A stretch of DNA of 58,469 nt, taken from Fusobacterium sp. Its GTDB lineage: Bacteria > Fusobacteriota > Fusobacteriia > Fusobacteriales > Fusobacteriaceae. Both the position numbers and the translations under genes were made by a program. The notes under the pieces were generated by a model, which did not search any database, was not told where the DNA came from, and saw only the letters and a program-made list of their open reading frames with translations. How positions within the stretch are numbered: position 1 is the first letter of the stretch; the number at the start of each line of letters is the position of its first letter. Positions 26,001 to 35,112 of the stretch are shown piece after piece. The DNA is taken from assembly GCF_032477075.1 (NCBI RefSeq), contig NZ_JAWDXO010000018.1, forward strand, positions 1 to 58,469. The letters are read 5' to 3'.

Positions 26001-27535
26001 TTAAAATCTATTACTCCACTTCCTCTTTCAAGATTTTTATTTTTTAAGTCATAGTCAAGTGAAAATTTACCTGTTCTATAAAGATTTATTTTTTCTATAT
26101 TTGAATAATACTTTCCTCTTAATTTTATAATATTTGATAAAAAATTAAAATTAAAGTTTTTATTTTTTGTTTCAAAGTTAAATACTCCATTAATATTTGG
26201 TATATAGTTATTTATTGCATTATTTCCATTTATATGAAATGTCAAAGCACCTTCATCTTCAAAGTAATCAAGTGATAATGCTATCTTCTTTTGAAAAAGT
26301 TCCTCTTTTTTATCTTTATTCCAAAATGAGAGGTCAGTATTTAAATCTTTTATATGTATCCCTTTACTATCATAAATAAATATTCCTTTAGTATTTTTGA
26401 GTTCTAAATTATTTAAAATAAAATCTTTACTTAAAAAGTCTATTGTAACTTTAAACTCTCTTTCTGGATTAAGATTAAGATTAAACTTTACATCATTTAC
26501 AACTAAATTCTCTAGAGGCAGATTAAGACTTTTTGCTAAAGAGTATTTCTGTATTTGAGAATATGTCACATTTTTAGCAGCAAAATTTATATTCAGTTCA
26601 TCATCAGCATATATCAGAAGAAATTTTTCTTTTGTATCAAACACTTCATAATCAGCTTTAACAGTTACAGTTTTACCTTGAAAGTCCACTGTTCCTTCTG
26701 TAACTTTTACATCAGTATCCAATTCTTTATACCTTACTTTAACATCTTTAAAATCTGCATTTCCGAATAATCCTTTAGGAGAAATTGAAAGATCTAGATT
26801 TAATACTCCACCTTTATATGATATTTCATCTCCATCATAGGCATATTGAAGTAATTCTGTTTTTACAGCTATATTTTCAAGTTTTATATTTATATTGTAC
26901 GGCTCTTTACTTGTATTCAAAGCAAAAGTATATATTTGTCCTTCATTTTTGCCTTTAAATATCATATCTATACCCTTTTCTTTACTAAAAGTAAGAAATC
27001 CATTTGTTCCATAGGCAGTTTCTTGTATAGGATTTGTATATGAAAGATCTGTATAGTTAGTTGTGGCATTTATAGCAGTTATTCTATCTATAGGTACTCC
27101 TATTCCAGGTTTATATTCTTTTTCTGTTTTTACTTCTGTATCAGTCTTTCCTTCTTTACTTTCTCCAGTAAATGCTGCAACTATATTTATATCTCCATTT
27201 TTCTCTCTAGTTATATTGGCCGTCCCATCATATATTATTATTTCTTCTATTCTTAATTTTTTAAGAGATTCTTTTGAATATAACAATTCAACTTTTGGAG
27301 CATCTATAATTATTTTTTTATTGTTTATTAATTTAAGATTTTTTATTTCTATCAAGCCATATTTTTTAAACTCTATTGAACTGCTAGAAATCTTAGGTCC
27401 TAATGCTATCTGGAGTATGACTTCAATTGTTTTTGGCAAATGATACTTCACAGACCAATAACCTCCTATTAAAATTAAAAGGAGGGAAAGTCCAGCTATG
27501 AGTTTTTTCTTATTATTTTTGTAAAATTCTTTCAT
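23093..27535 (-). CDS. tamB: TamB family (DUF490) envelope-spanning protein
   Basis: TamB-like proteins form a long hydrophobic groove between the two membranes and are implicated in lipid transport and outer-membrane protein assembly. The 1480 residues begin with one membrane anchor (KKLIAGLSLLLILIGGYW, about 10-28). A very long repetitive beta-strand region rich in Asn/Lys/Ile follows, then a C-terminal DUF490 domain (about 1130-1480) with LDIQDVNIFVGDVEG and VVGGGRLSGKNGK. No tamA lies nearby; bamA follows 16 nt later, suggesting a pairing with BamA. It is the largest gene in the window. The start has GGAGGAGG. Confidence 0.92.
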   Translation of the reverse strand: MKEFYKNNKKKLIAGLSLLLILIGGYWSVKYHLPKTIEVILQIALGPKISSSSIEFKKYGLIEIKNLKLINNKKIIIDAPKVELLYSKESLKKLRIEEIIIYDGTANITREKNGDINIVAAFTGESKEGKTDTEVKTEKEYKPGIGVPIDRITAINATTNYTDLSYTNPIQETAYGTNGFLTFSKEKGIDMIFKGKNEGQIYTFALNTSKEPYNINIKLENIAVKTELLQYAYDGDEISYKGGVLNLDLSISPKGLFGNADFKDVKVRYKELDTDVKVTEGTVDFQGKTVTVKADYEVFDTKEKFLLIYADDELNINFAAKNVTYSQIQKYSLAKSLNLPLENLVVNDVKFNLNLNPEREFKVTIDFLSKDFILNNLELKNTKGIFIYDSKGIHIKDLNTDLSFWNKDKKEELFQKKIALSLDYFEDEGALTFHINGNNAINNYIPNINGVFNFETKNKNFNFNFLSNIIKLRGKYYSNIEKINLYRTGKFSLDYDLKNKNLERGSGVIDFNLYNLKFALDFIAENNKIMIDSLTAHDKNEDKITFNLTGETDINKMSYDLKFDAEELNVERNVLNEDVLLNASLNGQVSGENGNIKALIDIKSLSFKYLAEIKDIAGKFEFKKDEKIYGDFKGSIGQIKYNDYDLNGFIFAMRIKDDKFEIRDFRNGILDVNGNINLKNLASNIDFSIKKLDFEKFNIEYPKFYINDVKGKVSGKINDPKIDMRINDIKLDIGEEKKDIHIYGDINYYKSLVKVNKIYFNNSIFNGKYNLKNKKYNAILNIIEDDPSEYYSDTNLKYRVIGTLKVDGEDKKINAKLNSTIDKIYIRGTKLPNVYVEGRYKADNISDGTIELNKIVLSNSDMKDILQLTAGYNLQTKEITAGIDNQVVRLNTLKEYTKEEIINGNLIFNGKLSGKVEDLKYDLKINSNLISMEEIKFKNFLIKINGNLDKIFLDEFSFKYLDNSFYSKGDITLENKKYNFLVNSSKINLDFLNIFLEKYGITNIEGIASFNLNLKDDGNNGYFNLMNFGMKSKEFFIDMNSFNSTIKLDKKRLYIENFQGKLNEGNTILKGYLELPSITDIAENPYYMEDLDYDISLDTKGVNYKYSNYFRVKFDTKFNMKNNKLAGNINIIDGEVENIPSNSKSLFQIIKNFLFKSSSSIVNRSEDLGKDFQINTIFEKSIELDVTLKIDKGIKLDIQDVNIFVGDVEGIVVGGGRLSGKNGKFVFLGDVEIKEGSLAINGNTFELDKALVIFNDRKDYFPNVNPTLVLDSRVKVQNDELGMSINGELDALRFTITSKNGSSSGNLSSLLVGDEEFSDSASATLFKTVIGSQLSQTIFRPVSNLIKNTLNISKFRIKSNILTSENQNPNAEDNRLRLGAVIEAEDNIYKDKLYWVARGTLLGDDNAENNNERNSGAFEEYDFSVEYRFKPGQSIGIGAGKLPRKAKTKADENSKNSINYHIDFKFEKKYDTLLDIFRKQ

Positions 27536-27551
27536 TTCCTCCTCCTGTATT

Positions 27552-28253
27552 TTATAGAGGTCTCTTTAATGGTATTCCTGCTCTTCTTGGATATTTTTTA
27601 TCATTAGAAGCAATTTTTTCTATTTTTATAACCACTCTTGTCTCTTTAGAAAAAGGCAGTTTTAAATTATATATTTCAATTATCTTACTTTTTAATATTT
27701 TTAAAGCATTGCCTGCTTCAATTTCTTCTCCTGTTCCTTCCATTTTTTGTGATAAAAACTCACCATTTATTTTTAGAAAAGGAATTATATACTCAAGAAT
27801 AGTTCCAAGCTTTGAGACTCCTCTGCACAATCCTAAATCATACATTTCTCTATTTTCATCATTTATATAGTCTTCTGCTCTGGAAGTTGCTACAATAACA
27901 TTATTCAGCTCAAGATTCGTTTTTACTAATTCAAGAAATTTAGTTTTTTTTCCAATAGAATCCATCAATGTAAATTCTATATCTGGATTGAAAATTGCCA
28001 GTACCATTCCTGGAAATCCAGCTCCTGTTCCAATATCTATAGCTTTTTTAGTTTCTTTTTTTATAAGATTTTGAAGTAAAAGAGAATCTAAAAAATGTTT
28101 TTCAATTATGCTCTCCTCATCTCTCAAAGCTGTAAGATTAGTATGGGAATTATATTCTATTAACAATTTTAAATATTTTATAAGATTATCTATCTTTTCA
28201 TCTGTATATTCAATATTTAATTTTTTTATTCCTTCTAATAGGAATCCTCTCAT
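27552..28253 (-). CDS. rsmG: 16S rRNA (guanine-527-N7)-methyltransferase
   Basis: Methylates G527 of 16S rRNA. The SAM site is AIDIGTGAGFPGMVLAIF, and the family segments HFLDSLL and SRAED are present. The length (233) is typical. It follows mnmG by 2 nt, the classic mnmG-rsmG (gidA-gidB) pair, and the ribosome site lies in the end of mnmG. It runs into tamB 16 nt later. Confidence 0.96.
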   Translation of the reverse strand: MRGFLLEGIKKLNIEYTDEKIDNLIKYLKLLIEYNSHTNLTALRDEESIIEKHFLDSLLLQNLIKKETKKAIDIGTGAGFPGMVLAIFNPDIEFTLMDSIGKKTKFLELVKTNLELNNVIVATSRAEDYINDENREMYDLGLCRGVSKLGTILEYIIPFLKINGEFLSQKMEGTGEEIEAGNALKILKSKIIEIYNLKLPFSKETRVVIKIEKIASNDKKYPRRAGIPLKRPL

Positions 28254-28255
28254 AA

Positions 28256-30142
28256 TTAATTACCTCTCGCTTTTAAATATATTAACAACACTTGAATATC
28301 TGCTGGTGAAACTCCTGATATTCTTGAAGCTTGCCCTATATTATATGGTCTTACAGCTTTAAGCTTATCTTTTGCTTCTTTAGGTATATTTCCCAAAGAA
28401 TCATAATCTAAATCTTCAGGAAGTTTTTTATTTTCTAAGCTTTTATGTTTCTCTATCATTTTCATTGATCTCTCTATATATCCAGAATATTTTACTTGTA
28501 CCTCTACCTGATATTCAGTATCTTTAGAGTAATCTCCCAGTTCTAAATCTGAAAGTTCAGCAATATATTTTACATCAGAGTATCTTACATCTGGTCTTCT
28601 TAAAAGTTCAAAATAGGTTGTTCCATCTTTTAATTCAGCCTCTCCACATCTTTTCAAGACTTCATTTACTCTTGAATTGCTGGGACCTACATAGTTTTCT
28701 TTCAATTTTTCTTTTATTGTCTCTACATCTTTACCTTTTTGTACCACTCTCAAATATTCTTCTTCTGATAAAAGTCCTACTTCATATCCAATTTTTGACA
28801 ATCTCAAATCTGCATTGTCCTCTCTTAAAGCCAATCTGTATTCACTTCTTGCAGTAAACATTCTATATGGTTCATTAGTTCCTTTTGATACTAAATCATC
28901 TACAAGTGTACCCATATATGAGTCCGCTCTATCAAGTATTATAGGTTCTTTCCCTTGTAATTTTCTTACAGCATTTATTCCAGCTAAAAGGCCCTGTGCC
29001 CCAGCTTCCTCATAACCTGAAGTTCCATTTATTTGCCCAGCTAAAAATAGATTTTCTACAGTTTTGCTTTCAAGGGTATATTTTATTTCTTGAGGTGGAA
29101 CATAATCATATTCTATAGCATATGCATATCTCATGATATGAGCATTTTCAAGTCCAGATATATTTTTTACCATTCTGTCTTGTACATCTGTAGGAAGAGA
29201 TGAAGAAAGTCCACCTAAATATATTTCTGTAGTCTCATATCCTTCCCTTTCAAGAAAAAGGTGATGCTGATTTTTATCTCCATATCTAAAAACTTTATCT
29301 TCAATAGAAGGACAGTATCTTGGTCCAGTTCCATGAATAGTTCCATTAAATAATGGAGATCTCTCTCTATTATTTTTTATTATTTCATGTACAGTCTCAT
29401 TTGTATGAGCAATATAGCATGATATCTGCTTTCTTCCTTCTAATTCTTTATCAGGTGTTCTTGTAGAAAATTTTAGTATGTCTTCTGTTTCTCCAGGTTG
29501 TTCTTCAATTTTTGAAAAATCCACTGTCCTTGCATCTATTCTTGAAGGGGTTCCAGTTTTAAATCTAGCTAGTTTCAGCCCTGCTTTTTCTAATGAAACA
29601 GGTAAATCATCTGAGGAAAGTTCTCCCATTCTTCCACCACTGAAGTGTTTATCCCCAATGTGAATAAGCCCCCTTAGAAAAGTTCCAGTAGCTATTATTA
29701 CAAATTTCCCTTTGTACTCTACTCCTTCTCTAGTTTTTATTCCAACAACTTTTCCATTTTCAACTATAATATCAGTTACCATTCCCTGAATAGCGCTTAA
29801 ATTTTCACAATTTTCAACAGTTCTTTTCATTTCCTTACTATATCTTACTTTGTCTGCCTGAGCTCTTAAAGATCTCACTGCAGGTCCTTTTTTAGTGTTA
29901 AGTATTCTTATCTGAATATATGTCTTATCAATGTTCCTTCCCATCTCTCCACCTAGAGCATCTATTTCTTTAATAAGGTGAGATTTTGCTGGTCCTCCAA
30001 GAGAGGGATTGCATGACATCACTCCTATATTATCCAAAGTTATGGTAAAGATGGCTGTTTGAGCTCCCATTCTGGCAGCGGCTAAAGCAGCTTCACATCC
30101 TGCATGTCCTGCACCTACCACAATGACATCAAAATTTTGCAT
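28256..30142 (-). CDS. mnmG: tRNA uridine-34 carboxymethylaminomethyl enzyme MnmG
   Basis: With MnmE it modifies the wobble uridine of several tRNAs. The N-terminal FAD motif is VVGAGHAGCEAALAAARMG, and the family motif SCNPSLGGPAKSHLIKEIDA follows. The C-terminal helical tRNA-binding part has GQASRISGVSPADI. The length (628) is normal. The start at 30142 has AGGAGG. It sits 29 nt after ktrA; mnmE is not in the window. Confidence 0.97.
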   Translation of the reverse strand: MQNFDVIVVGAGHAGCEAALAAARMGAQTAIFTITLDNIGVMSCNPSLGGPAKSHLIKEIDALGGEMGRNIDKTYIQIRILNTKKGPAVRSLRAQADKVRYSKEMKRTVENCENLSAIQGMVTDIIVENGKVVGIKTREGVEYKGKFVIIATGTFLRGLIHIGDKHFSGGRMGELSSDDLPVSLEKAGLKLARFKTGTPSRIDARTVDFSKIEEQPGETEDILKFSTRTPDKELEGRKQISCYIAHTNETVHEIIKNNRERSPLFNGTIHGTGPRYCPSIEDKVFRYGDKNQHHLFLEREGYETTEIYLGGLSSSLPTDVQDRMVKNISGLENAHIMRYAYAIEYDYVPPQEIKYTLESKTVENLFLAGQINGTSGYEEAGAQGLLAGINAVRKLQGKEPIILDRADSYMGTLVDDLVSKGTNEPYRMFTARSEYRLALREDNADLRLSKIGYEVGLLSEEEYLRVVQKGKDVETIKEKLKENYVGPSNSRVNEVLKRCGEAELKDGTTYFELLRRPDVRYSDVKYIAELSDLELGDYSKDTEYQVEVQVKYSGYIERSMKMIEKHKSLENKKLPEDLDYDSLGNIPKEAKDKLKAVRPYNIGQASRISGVSPADIQVLLIYLKARGN

Positions 30143-30171
30143 TTGTTCCTCCTAAAATATATAAAATTGAA

Positions 30172-30828
30172 TTATTTTAAATTTTCTAAATAATCAGCAG
30201 TTTTATTATCTGTTATAACTAATAAAACATCTCCCTTTTCTATCAAGGTATCTGCAGAAAGATTTGGTTGAAATGATTGGTCTTCTTTTTTTATTCCAAC
30301 TACATTTACATTATATTTTTTTCTAATATCTAATTCTACCATAGTTTTTCCCCAGAAAACAGATGGAGCTTTTACTTCTAACAATAAAAATTCAGAAGAA
30401 AATCTTAAATGTTCTACCATATTAGGTTCCATAGCCAATTGTGCTACTCTTCTTCCCATGTACTCCTCTGGATAAATAACTTTTGTTGCTCCTATTTTAG
30501 CTAAAACTTTTCCATGACTTTTACTTACAGCTTTAGCTATTATTTTTTCTATTCCAAGTTCTTTTAAATTAAGAGTTATCATTATACTTGGTTCAACATC
30601 ACCAGTACATACAAAAGCTATATCATAGTCACTTACCCCTAACTCTTTTAAATTCTTAACATCAGTTGCATCCATCACAACAGCATTATCTACAATATTG
30701 CTATTTATTGCTTCCTGTACAAGTTCTTCGTCTATATCTAAAGCAAGAACCTCTTCATTAGATTCATATAAAGTTTGTGCTACACTTGTTCCAAATCTCC
30801 CAAGTCCTACAACTAAATATTGTTTCAT
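30172..30828 (-). CDS. ktrA: KtrA/TrkA-type potassium uptake regulatory subunit
   Basis: Gates a K+ channel subunit by binding nucleotides. RCK_N domain with the Rossmann motif VVGLGRFGTSVAQTLY and acidic end ALDIDEE; RCK_C domain in the last 80 residues. A single RCK unit of 218 residues is the KtrA plan; E. coli TrkA has two. I start at ATG 30828, which has GGAGG 6 nt upstream; the ATG at 30840 overlaps that site. It follows the ktrB-like gene by 23 nt. Confidence 0.92.
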   Translation of the reverse strand: MKQYLVVGLGRFGTSVAQTLYESNEEVLALDIDEELVQEAINSNIVDNAVVMDATDVKNLKELGVSDYDIAFVCTGDVEPSIMITLNLKELGIEKIIAKAVSKSHGKVLAKIGATKVIYPEEYMGRRVAQLAMEPNMVEHLRFSSEFLLLEVKAPSVFWGKTMVELDIRKKYNVNVVGIKKEDQSFQPNLSADTLIEKGDVLLVITDNKTADYLENLK

Positions 30829-30851
30829 TGTTTCCTCCATTTATTTATTAA

Positions 30852-32189
30852 TTATCCAACTAAAATATTTTCTTTTGGATATTTAGATAAAGCTTTTTTC
30901 TTTGTTTCTCCAATAGCCAAAGCAAATGTCAGTGGACCTAATCTTCCTACAAACATAGTGATTATTAGCAACAGTTTAGAAAATGTCGTAAGATCTGGAG
31001 TTATTCCCAAGGTTAATCCCACTGTTCCAAAGGCTGAAATAACTTCAAATACTACTTCTTCTGGACTAAAACTTTCTGCTATAAGCATGAGCATTATAAC
31101 AACACTTACATATGTTATTGCAAGAACCAGTATAGCTAGTGCTCTATTCATTATTTCCCAGTCAAGTCTTCTTTTAAATATTTCTATATTTCCCTTTTTT
31201 TGTACTATTCCTATTACATAAAACAGTATCACTCCAAAAGTAGTAGTTTTTATTCCTCCTCCTGTTGATCCTGGTGAAGCTCCTATAAACATTAAAATAC
31301 AACACATAAAAATAGTTGAATTTCTAAGCTCCCCTAATGGAATTGTATTAAAGCCTGCTGTCCTCAATGTAACACTTTGAAAATAGGAAGCCAATATTTT
31401 CTGAATAAAATTCAGATCTCCTAAAGTTGCTGGATTTGAATATTCTAATATAAAGAATAGAAGCATTCCTCCAAAAGTTAAAATCATAGATATTATAATA
31501 GCAACTTTTGATGTCAAATTAAATCTATCTATCCCTCTTCTTATAACCATAATAACTGATGTAATTACAGCAAATCCTATCCCCCCAAGAGTTATTAAAT
31601 AACCAATAGTAAGATTTACAACTGGATTAGCTTTGTAAGCTTCCAAATTATTAGAAAAAAGAGCAAATCCAGCATTACAAAATGCTGAAATTGAATGAAA
31701 TATTCCATAAAATACTGCTTTATTCATTGGCATTTCTTTCGCAAATTCCCATGTAAGAATAATTGCTCCGATACTTTCTATAATAAAAACTGTAAGAAGA
31801 AGTTTCTTTATAAAACTGGAAATTTCTCCACTACTGTCTGCATTTCTTTCCTCTTTCAAAAGCTCTCTCTCATAAAATGTCATTCTTTTTCCCATTACCA
31901 AAAATAAAATTGATGAGAATGTCATTACACCCAATCCGCCTAACTGAATAAAAAATATTATTATCAGATCACCTGCTGGGCTAAATACCTTGCTTACATC
32001 TACTACTGTCAGTCCTGTTACACATACTGCTGATACAATTGTAAAGAGAGATGATAAAAAGTTCAACTTTTCTCCCTCTTGAAGGGAAAAAGGCATCATT
32101 AAAATAAATGTTCCTAGTAATATTGCAAATAGAAACCCCAATATTAATTTCCTTGAAGGTGATAACTTTTTAAAATGATCTATATACAT
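30852..32189 (-). CDS. ktrB: KtrB/TrkH-type potassium transporter
   Basis: The membrane subunit of K+ uptake. The 445-residue protein has the four pore-loop repeats of the superfamily, seen at AVCVTGLTVVD, AFCNAGFALF, LRTAGFNTIPLG and SAFGTVGLTLG, plus the gate-like GSTGGGIKTTTF. The length fits KtrB better than TrkH (about 485). It is the first gene of the ktrB-ktrA-mnmG-rsmG-tamB run, with a good promoter about 66 nt upstream. The ion (K+ or Na+ coupling) cannot be resolved from sequence. Confidence 0.92.
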   Translation of the reverse strand: MYIDHFKKLSPSRKLILGFLFAILLGTFILMMPFSLQEGEKLNFLSSLFTIVSAVCVTGLTVVDVSKVFSPAGDLIIIFFIQLGGLGVMTFSSILFLVMGKRMTFYERELLKEERNADSSGEISSFIKKLLLTVFIIESIGAIILTWEFAKEMPMNKAVFYGIFHSISAFCNAGFALFSNNLEAYKANPVVNLTIGYLITLGGIGFAVITSVIMVIRRGIDRFNLTSKVAIIISMILTFGGMLLFFILEYSNPATLGDLNFIQKILASYFQSVTLRTAGFNTIPLGELRNSTIFMCCILMFIGASPGSTGGGIKTTTFGVILFYVIGIVQKKGNIEIFKRRLDWEIMNRALAILVLAITYVSVVIMLMLIAESFSPEEVVFEVISAFGTVGLTLGITPDLTTFSKLLLIITMFVGRLGPLTFALAIGETKKKALSKYPKENILVG

Positions 32190-32254
32190 AACTATGCCTC
32201 ACAATTTCATTTTACAATTATTTTTATAAAATAATTTTTTCCCATATCTTATTA

Positions 32255-32283
32255 ATTATACATTATTTTATCCTCCCTTTCAA
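32255..32283 (-). promoter_or_regulatory. Promoter of the ktrBA-mnmG operon
   Basis: TTGAAA (32283-32278) and a perfect TATAAT (32260-32255) are 17 nt apart. The leader of about 60 nt contains a small AT-only hairpin (near 32211-32235) but no riboswitch I recognise. Confidence 0.7.
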
Positions 32284-32315
32284 TCTTAAAAAAGTTACTT
32301 TATAAAATAATATAT

Positions 32316-32350
32316 AAAAAACCTAAATCTAATTATAAATTAGACTTAGG
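32316..32350 (-). terminator. Terminator after pepT
   Basis: The stem CCTAAGTCTAATT (32350-32338) pairs with AATTAGATTTAGG (32334-32322) with one internal mismatch, followed by TTTTTTAT on the minus strand. It starts about 15 nt after the pepT stop. Confidence 0.8.
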
Positions 32351-32365
32351 CTCTCAATTTCTTTT

Positions 32366-33607
32366 TTATTTTTCTTCAAAATTTTTTTTCACTAAATTTT
32401 CAGCTATTTTTACGATAAGATCTCTTGCTTTTTCCATTGACTGTATACACACATACTCATATTTTCCATGAAAATTATGTCCACCTGTAAAAAGATTTGG
32501 ACACGGAAGTCCTTTATAAGAAAGTCTTGCTCCATCTGTTCCTCCTCTTATAGGTTTAATACAAGGCTTAATATTAAGTTCTTCCATAGATTTATGAGCA
32601 AGATCTATTACATACATTACTGGTTCTATTTTTTCTTTCATATTGTAATAACTGTCTTTTACTTCTATTTCTATTTGCGCATCTTTATATTTTTTAGCTA
32701 AATATTCCACAGCATCTTTTATAAGAATTTTTTTCTCATTAAATTTTTTCATTGAATGATCTCTAATTATATAATTCATTGAAGTATCTTCTACAGTTCC
32801 TTTCATATCATTTAGCAGAAAAAAACCTTCATAGTTTTCGGTATATTCTGGTCTTTGTTCTACTGGAAGCATAGAATTTAATTCCATTCCTATAAGAATT
32901 GAATTTATCATACTATTTTTGGCTGTTCCTGGATGAATATCTCTACCTTTTATTTTAATCACAGCTGAAGCTGCATTAAAATTTTCATATTCTAATTCCC
33001 CTATCTCTCCACCATCTACTGTATAAGCAAATTTACAATCAAATTTCTTCACATCAAAAAGATTAGCTCCTCTTCCTATTTCCTCATCTGGTGTAAATCC
33101 AATTTTTATTTTCCCATGCTTAATTTCAGGATGATCTTTCAAATATTTTACAGCTTCAATTATTTCAACTATTCCAGCTTTATCATCTGCTCCTAATAAA
33201 GTTTTTCCATCTGTGACTATAAGATCTTGTCCTATATAATTTTTTAAATGTTCAAAATCTTTTGGAGAGAGAATTATTTCTAAGTCTTTATTTAAAACAA
33301 TATCCTCTCCATTATAATTTTCTATAATTCTTGGACTAACTCCCTTTCCATTGTAGGTAGGTGCTGTATCCATATGTGCTATAAATCCAATAGTTGGGAT
33401 ATCTAAGTCACAATTCGATGGAAGTGTAGCCATTATATATCCATTTTCATCTAATGATATTTCTTCAAGTTCTAATTCTTTCAAATCTTCTATTATTATT
33501 TTTGCTAAATTCCATTGTATATTACTACTTGGACATGTTTTGCTCAAAGGATCTGAATCTGTATCAATTTTTACATACTTTAGAAATCTTTCAACTAAAT
33601 TATTCAT
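32366..33607 (-). CDS. pepT: Peptidase T (tripeptidase)
   Basis: Removes the N-terminal residue from tripeptides in the cytoplasm. M20B marks: FIAHMDTAPTYNG, LGADDKAGIVEI, FTPDEEIGRGAN, DGGEIGELEYENFNAA and PIRGGTDGARLSY. The length (413) is that of PepT. I use ATG 33607, with AAGGAG 9 nt before it; the in-frame TTG at 33616 sits directly behind that site and is unlikely. It looks like a single-gene unit ended by the hairpin at 32316-32350. Confidence 0.95.
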   Translation of the reverse strand: MNNLVERFLKYVKIDTDSDPLSKTCPSSNIQWNLAKIIIEDLKELELEEISLDENGYIMATLPSNCDLDIPTIGFIAHMDTAPTYNGKGVSPRIIENYNGEDIVLNKDLEIILSPKDFEHLKNYIGQDLIVTDGKTLLGADDKAGIVEIIEAVKYLKDHPEIKHGKIKIGFTPDEEIGRGANLFDVKKFDCKFAYTVDGGEIGELEYENFNAASAVIKIKGRDIHPGTAKNSMINSILIGMELNSMLPVEQRPEYTENYEGFFLLNDMKGTVEDTSMNYIIRDHSMKKFNEKKILIKDAVEYLAKKYKDAQIEIEVKDSYYNMKEKIEPVMYVIDLAHKSMEELNIKPCIKPIRGGTDGARLSYKGLPCPNLFTGGHNFHGKYEYVCIQSMEKARDLIVKIAENLVKKNFEEK

Positions 33608-33683
33608 TAATAACAACTCCTTATATAATTTTAGTATCTATATTTTAGTACTTTTTTAAGATTATTTCAATCTCTATTTCTTT

Positions 33684-35072
33684 TTACTTTTCCTCAGCCA
33701 ATATAAGTTCTTCCTCTCTAGCTATTTGCAGTTGTTTTAATTGCTTCATTTCTCTTTTTATCAGAACAAATGTTAATACTGTTGCAATTAAATCAGCAGT
33801 TGGAGCAGCAAACCATATTCCTGCCAATCCAAACATTCTTGACATTATTATTATACAAGGAATTAAAACTATTATCTGTCTTGAAAGACTTATAAAAAGA
33901 CTCAACTTAGGTTTTCCTACTGCTTGAAAATATACAGAAGATATTATCTGGAATCCTATTATAGGAAACATAATTGTATTTATTTTAAGTCCATGAGATG
34001 CTATGTCTAACAAGGCTTTTTCTCTTGTAAATATAAATATAAAATATTTTGATAAAAATTGAATAGTCAAAAAATCTATCATGCATATTACAGAGGCTCC
34101 AAGTATAGCTTTACGAAGTGCTTCTCTTACTCTTGAATAAAGTTTTGCTCCATAGTTATACCCCAGTATTGGCTGAACTCCTTGATTAATTCCAAATATA
34201 GGCATAGCAAGAAATATAGTTATTGCCTGAATAATTGCCATTGCACCAATTGAATTATCTCCCCCATATACTTTTAATGTACTGTTGAAAGTATAGTTTA
34301 CCAAACTTGATCCTATTTGTAGTGCAAATGGAGATGACCCTAAAGCCATAATATTTTTAATTTTTCCCCATTGAAGTTTCATATTTTTAAAATGTAATTT
34401 AAGTCCACTAAGACTTGATTTAAAGTAAAATATAGTCCAAGCTGCTGAAATATATTGTGAAATAATAGTAGCCCAAGCTGCTCCAGCTACTCCCATATCC
34501 ATTCCAAATATAAAAATAGGATCAAGCACTATGTTTATTATAGCTCCTATTAATAGAGTAACCATTGACATTTTTGGGTTCCCATCTGATCTAATAGCTG
34601 CATTAGCTACATATCCAACTATTGTTGCAGGAAATCCATATGCTACTATCCATAAATACTCTCTTGTATATTTACTTGTATTTTCACTCCCACCTAATAT
34701 TGCTACTAGTTTATCCATATATAATAATACAAAAATTGCTATTATCAATGAAATAATTATTCCATACCCTATTCCATTTCCCAAGTACTTTTCTGCTTCA
34801 TCTTTTTGCTTTCTCCCAAGACTCAAAGATATATTAGTTGCCCCTCCAAGCCCTATCAACACAGCAAAAGCAAATACAAAAATTGTTATAGGAAAAGTAA
34901 GACCAACACCTGCAATTGCAAAATGTCCTACATCTTTTATATTCCCAATATATATTCTGTCAACTATACTGTACAAAGCATTTACTAACATTCCTATTAT
35001 AGCTGGAAGTGAAAACTGCACCAAAAGCTTTGTTATTTTTTCTGTTCCCATAAATTGATGTTTACTTTTCAT
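33684..35072 (-). CDS. MATE family efflux transporter
   Basis: A cation-coupled multidrug exporter of the inner membrane. The protein has 462 residues with about twelve membrane segments in two similar halves. N-terminal pattern LLVQFSLPAIIGMLVNALYSIVDRIYIG and AGVGLTFPITIF are family hallmarks, and GINQGVQPILGYNYGA marks the second half. The start has AGGAGG. It lies 40 nt after a marR gene, which probably represses it. The drug or metabolite exported is unknown. Confidence 0.93.
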   Translation of the reverse strand: MKSKHQFMGTEKITKLLVQFSLPAIIGMLVNALYSIVDRIYIGNIKDVGHFAIAGVGLTFPITIFVFAFAVLIGLGGATNISLSLGRKQKDEAEKYLGNGIGYGIIISLIIAIFVLLYMDKLVAILGGSENTSKYTREYLWIVAYGFPATIVGYVANAAIRSDGNPKMSMVTLLIGAIINIVLDPIFIFGMDMGVAGAAWATIISQYISAAWTIFYFKSSLSGLKLHFKNMKLQWGKIKNIMALGSSPFALQIGSSLVNYTFNSTLKVYGGDNSIGAMAIIQAITIFLAMPIFGINQGVQPILGYNYGAKLYSRVREALRKAILGASVICMIDFLTIQFLSKYFIFIFTREKALLDIASHGLKINTIMFPIIGFQIISSVYFQAVGKPKLSLFISLSRQIIVLIPCIIIMSRMFGLAGIWFAAPTADLIATVLTFVLIKREMKQLKQLQIAREEELILAEEK

Positions 35073-35112
35073 TATGTTCCTCCTAAAAACTTCCCTGTTA
35101 CATTTTACAATT

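Noticed and set aside
32190..32254. c-di-AMP (ydaO) or other riboswitch before ktrB
   Set aside because: The leader is only about 60 nt and AT-rich; no conserved riboswitch core is visible.
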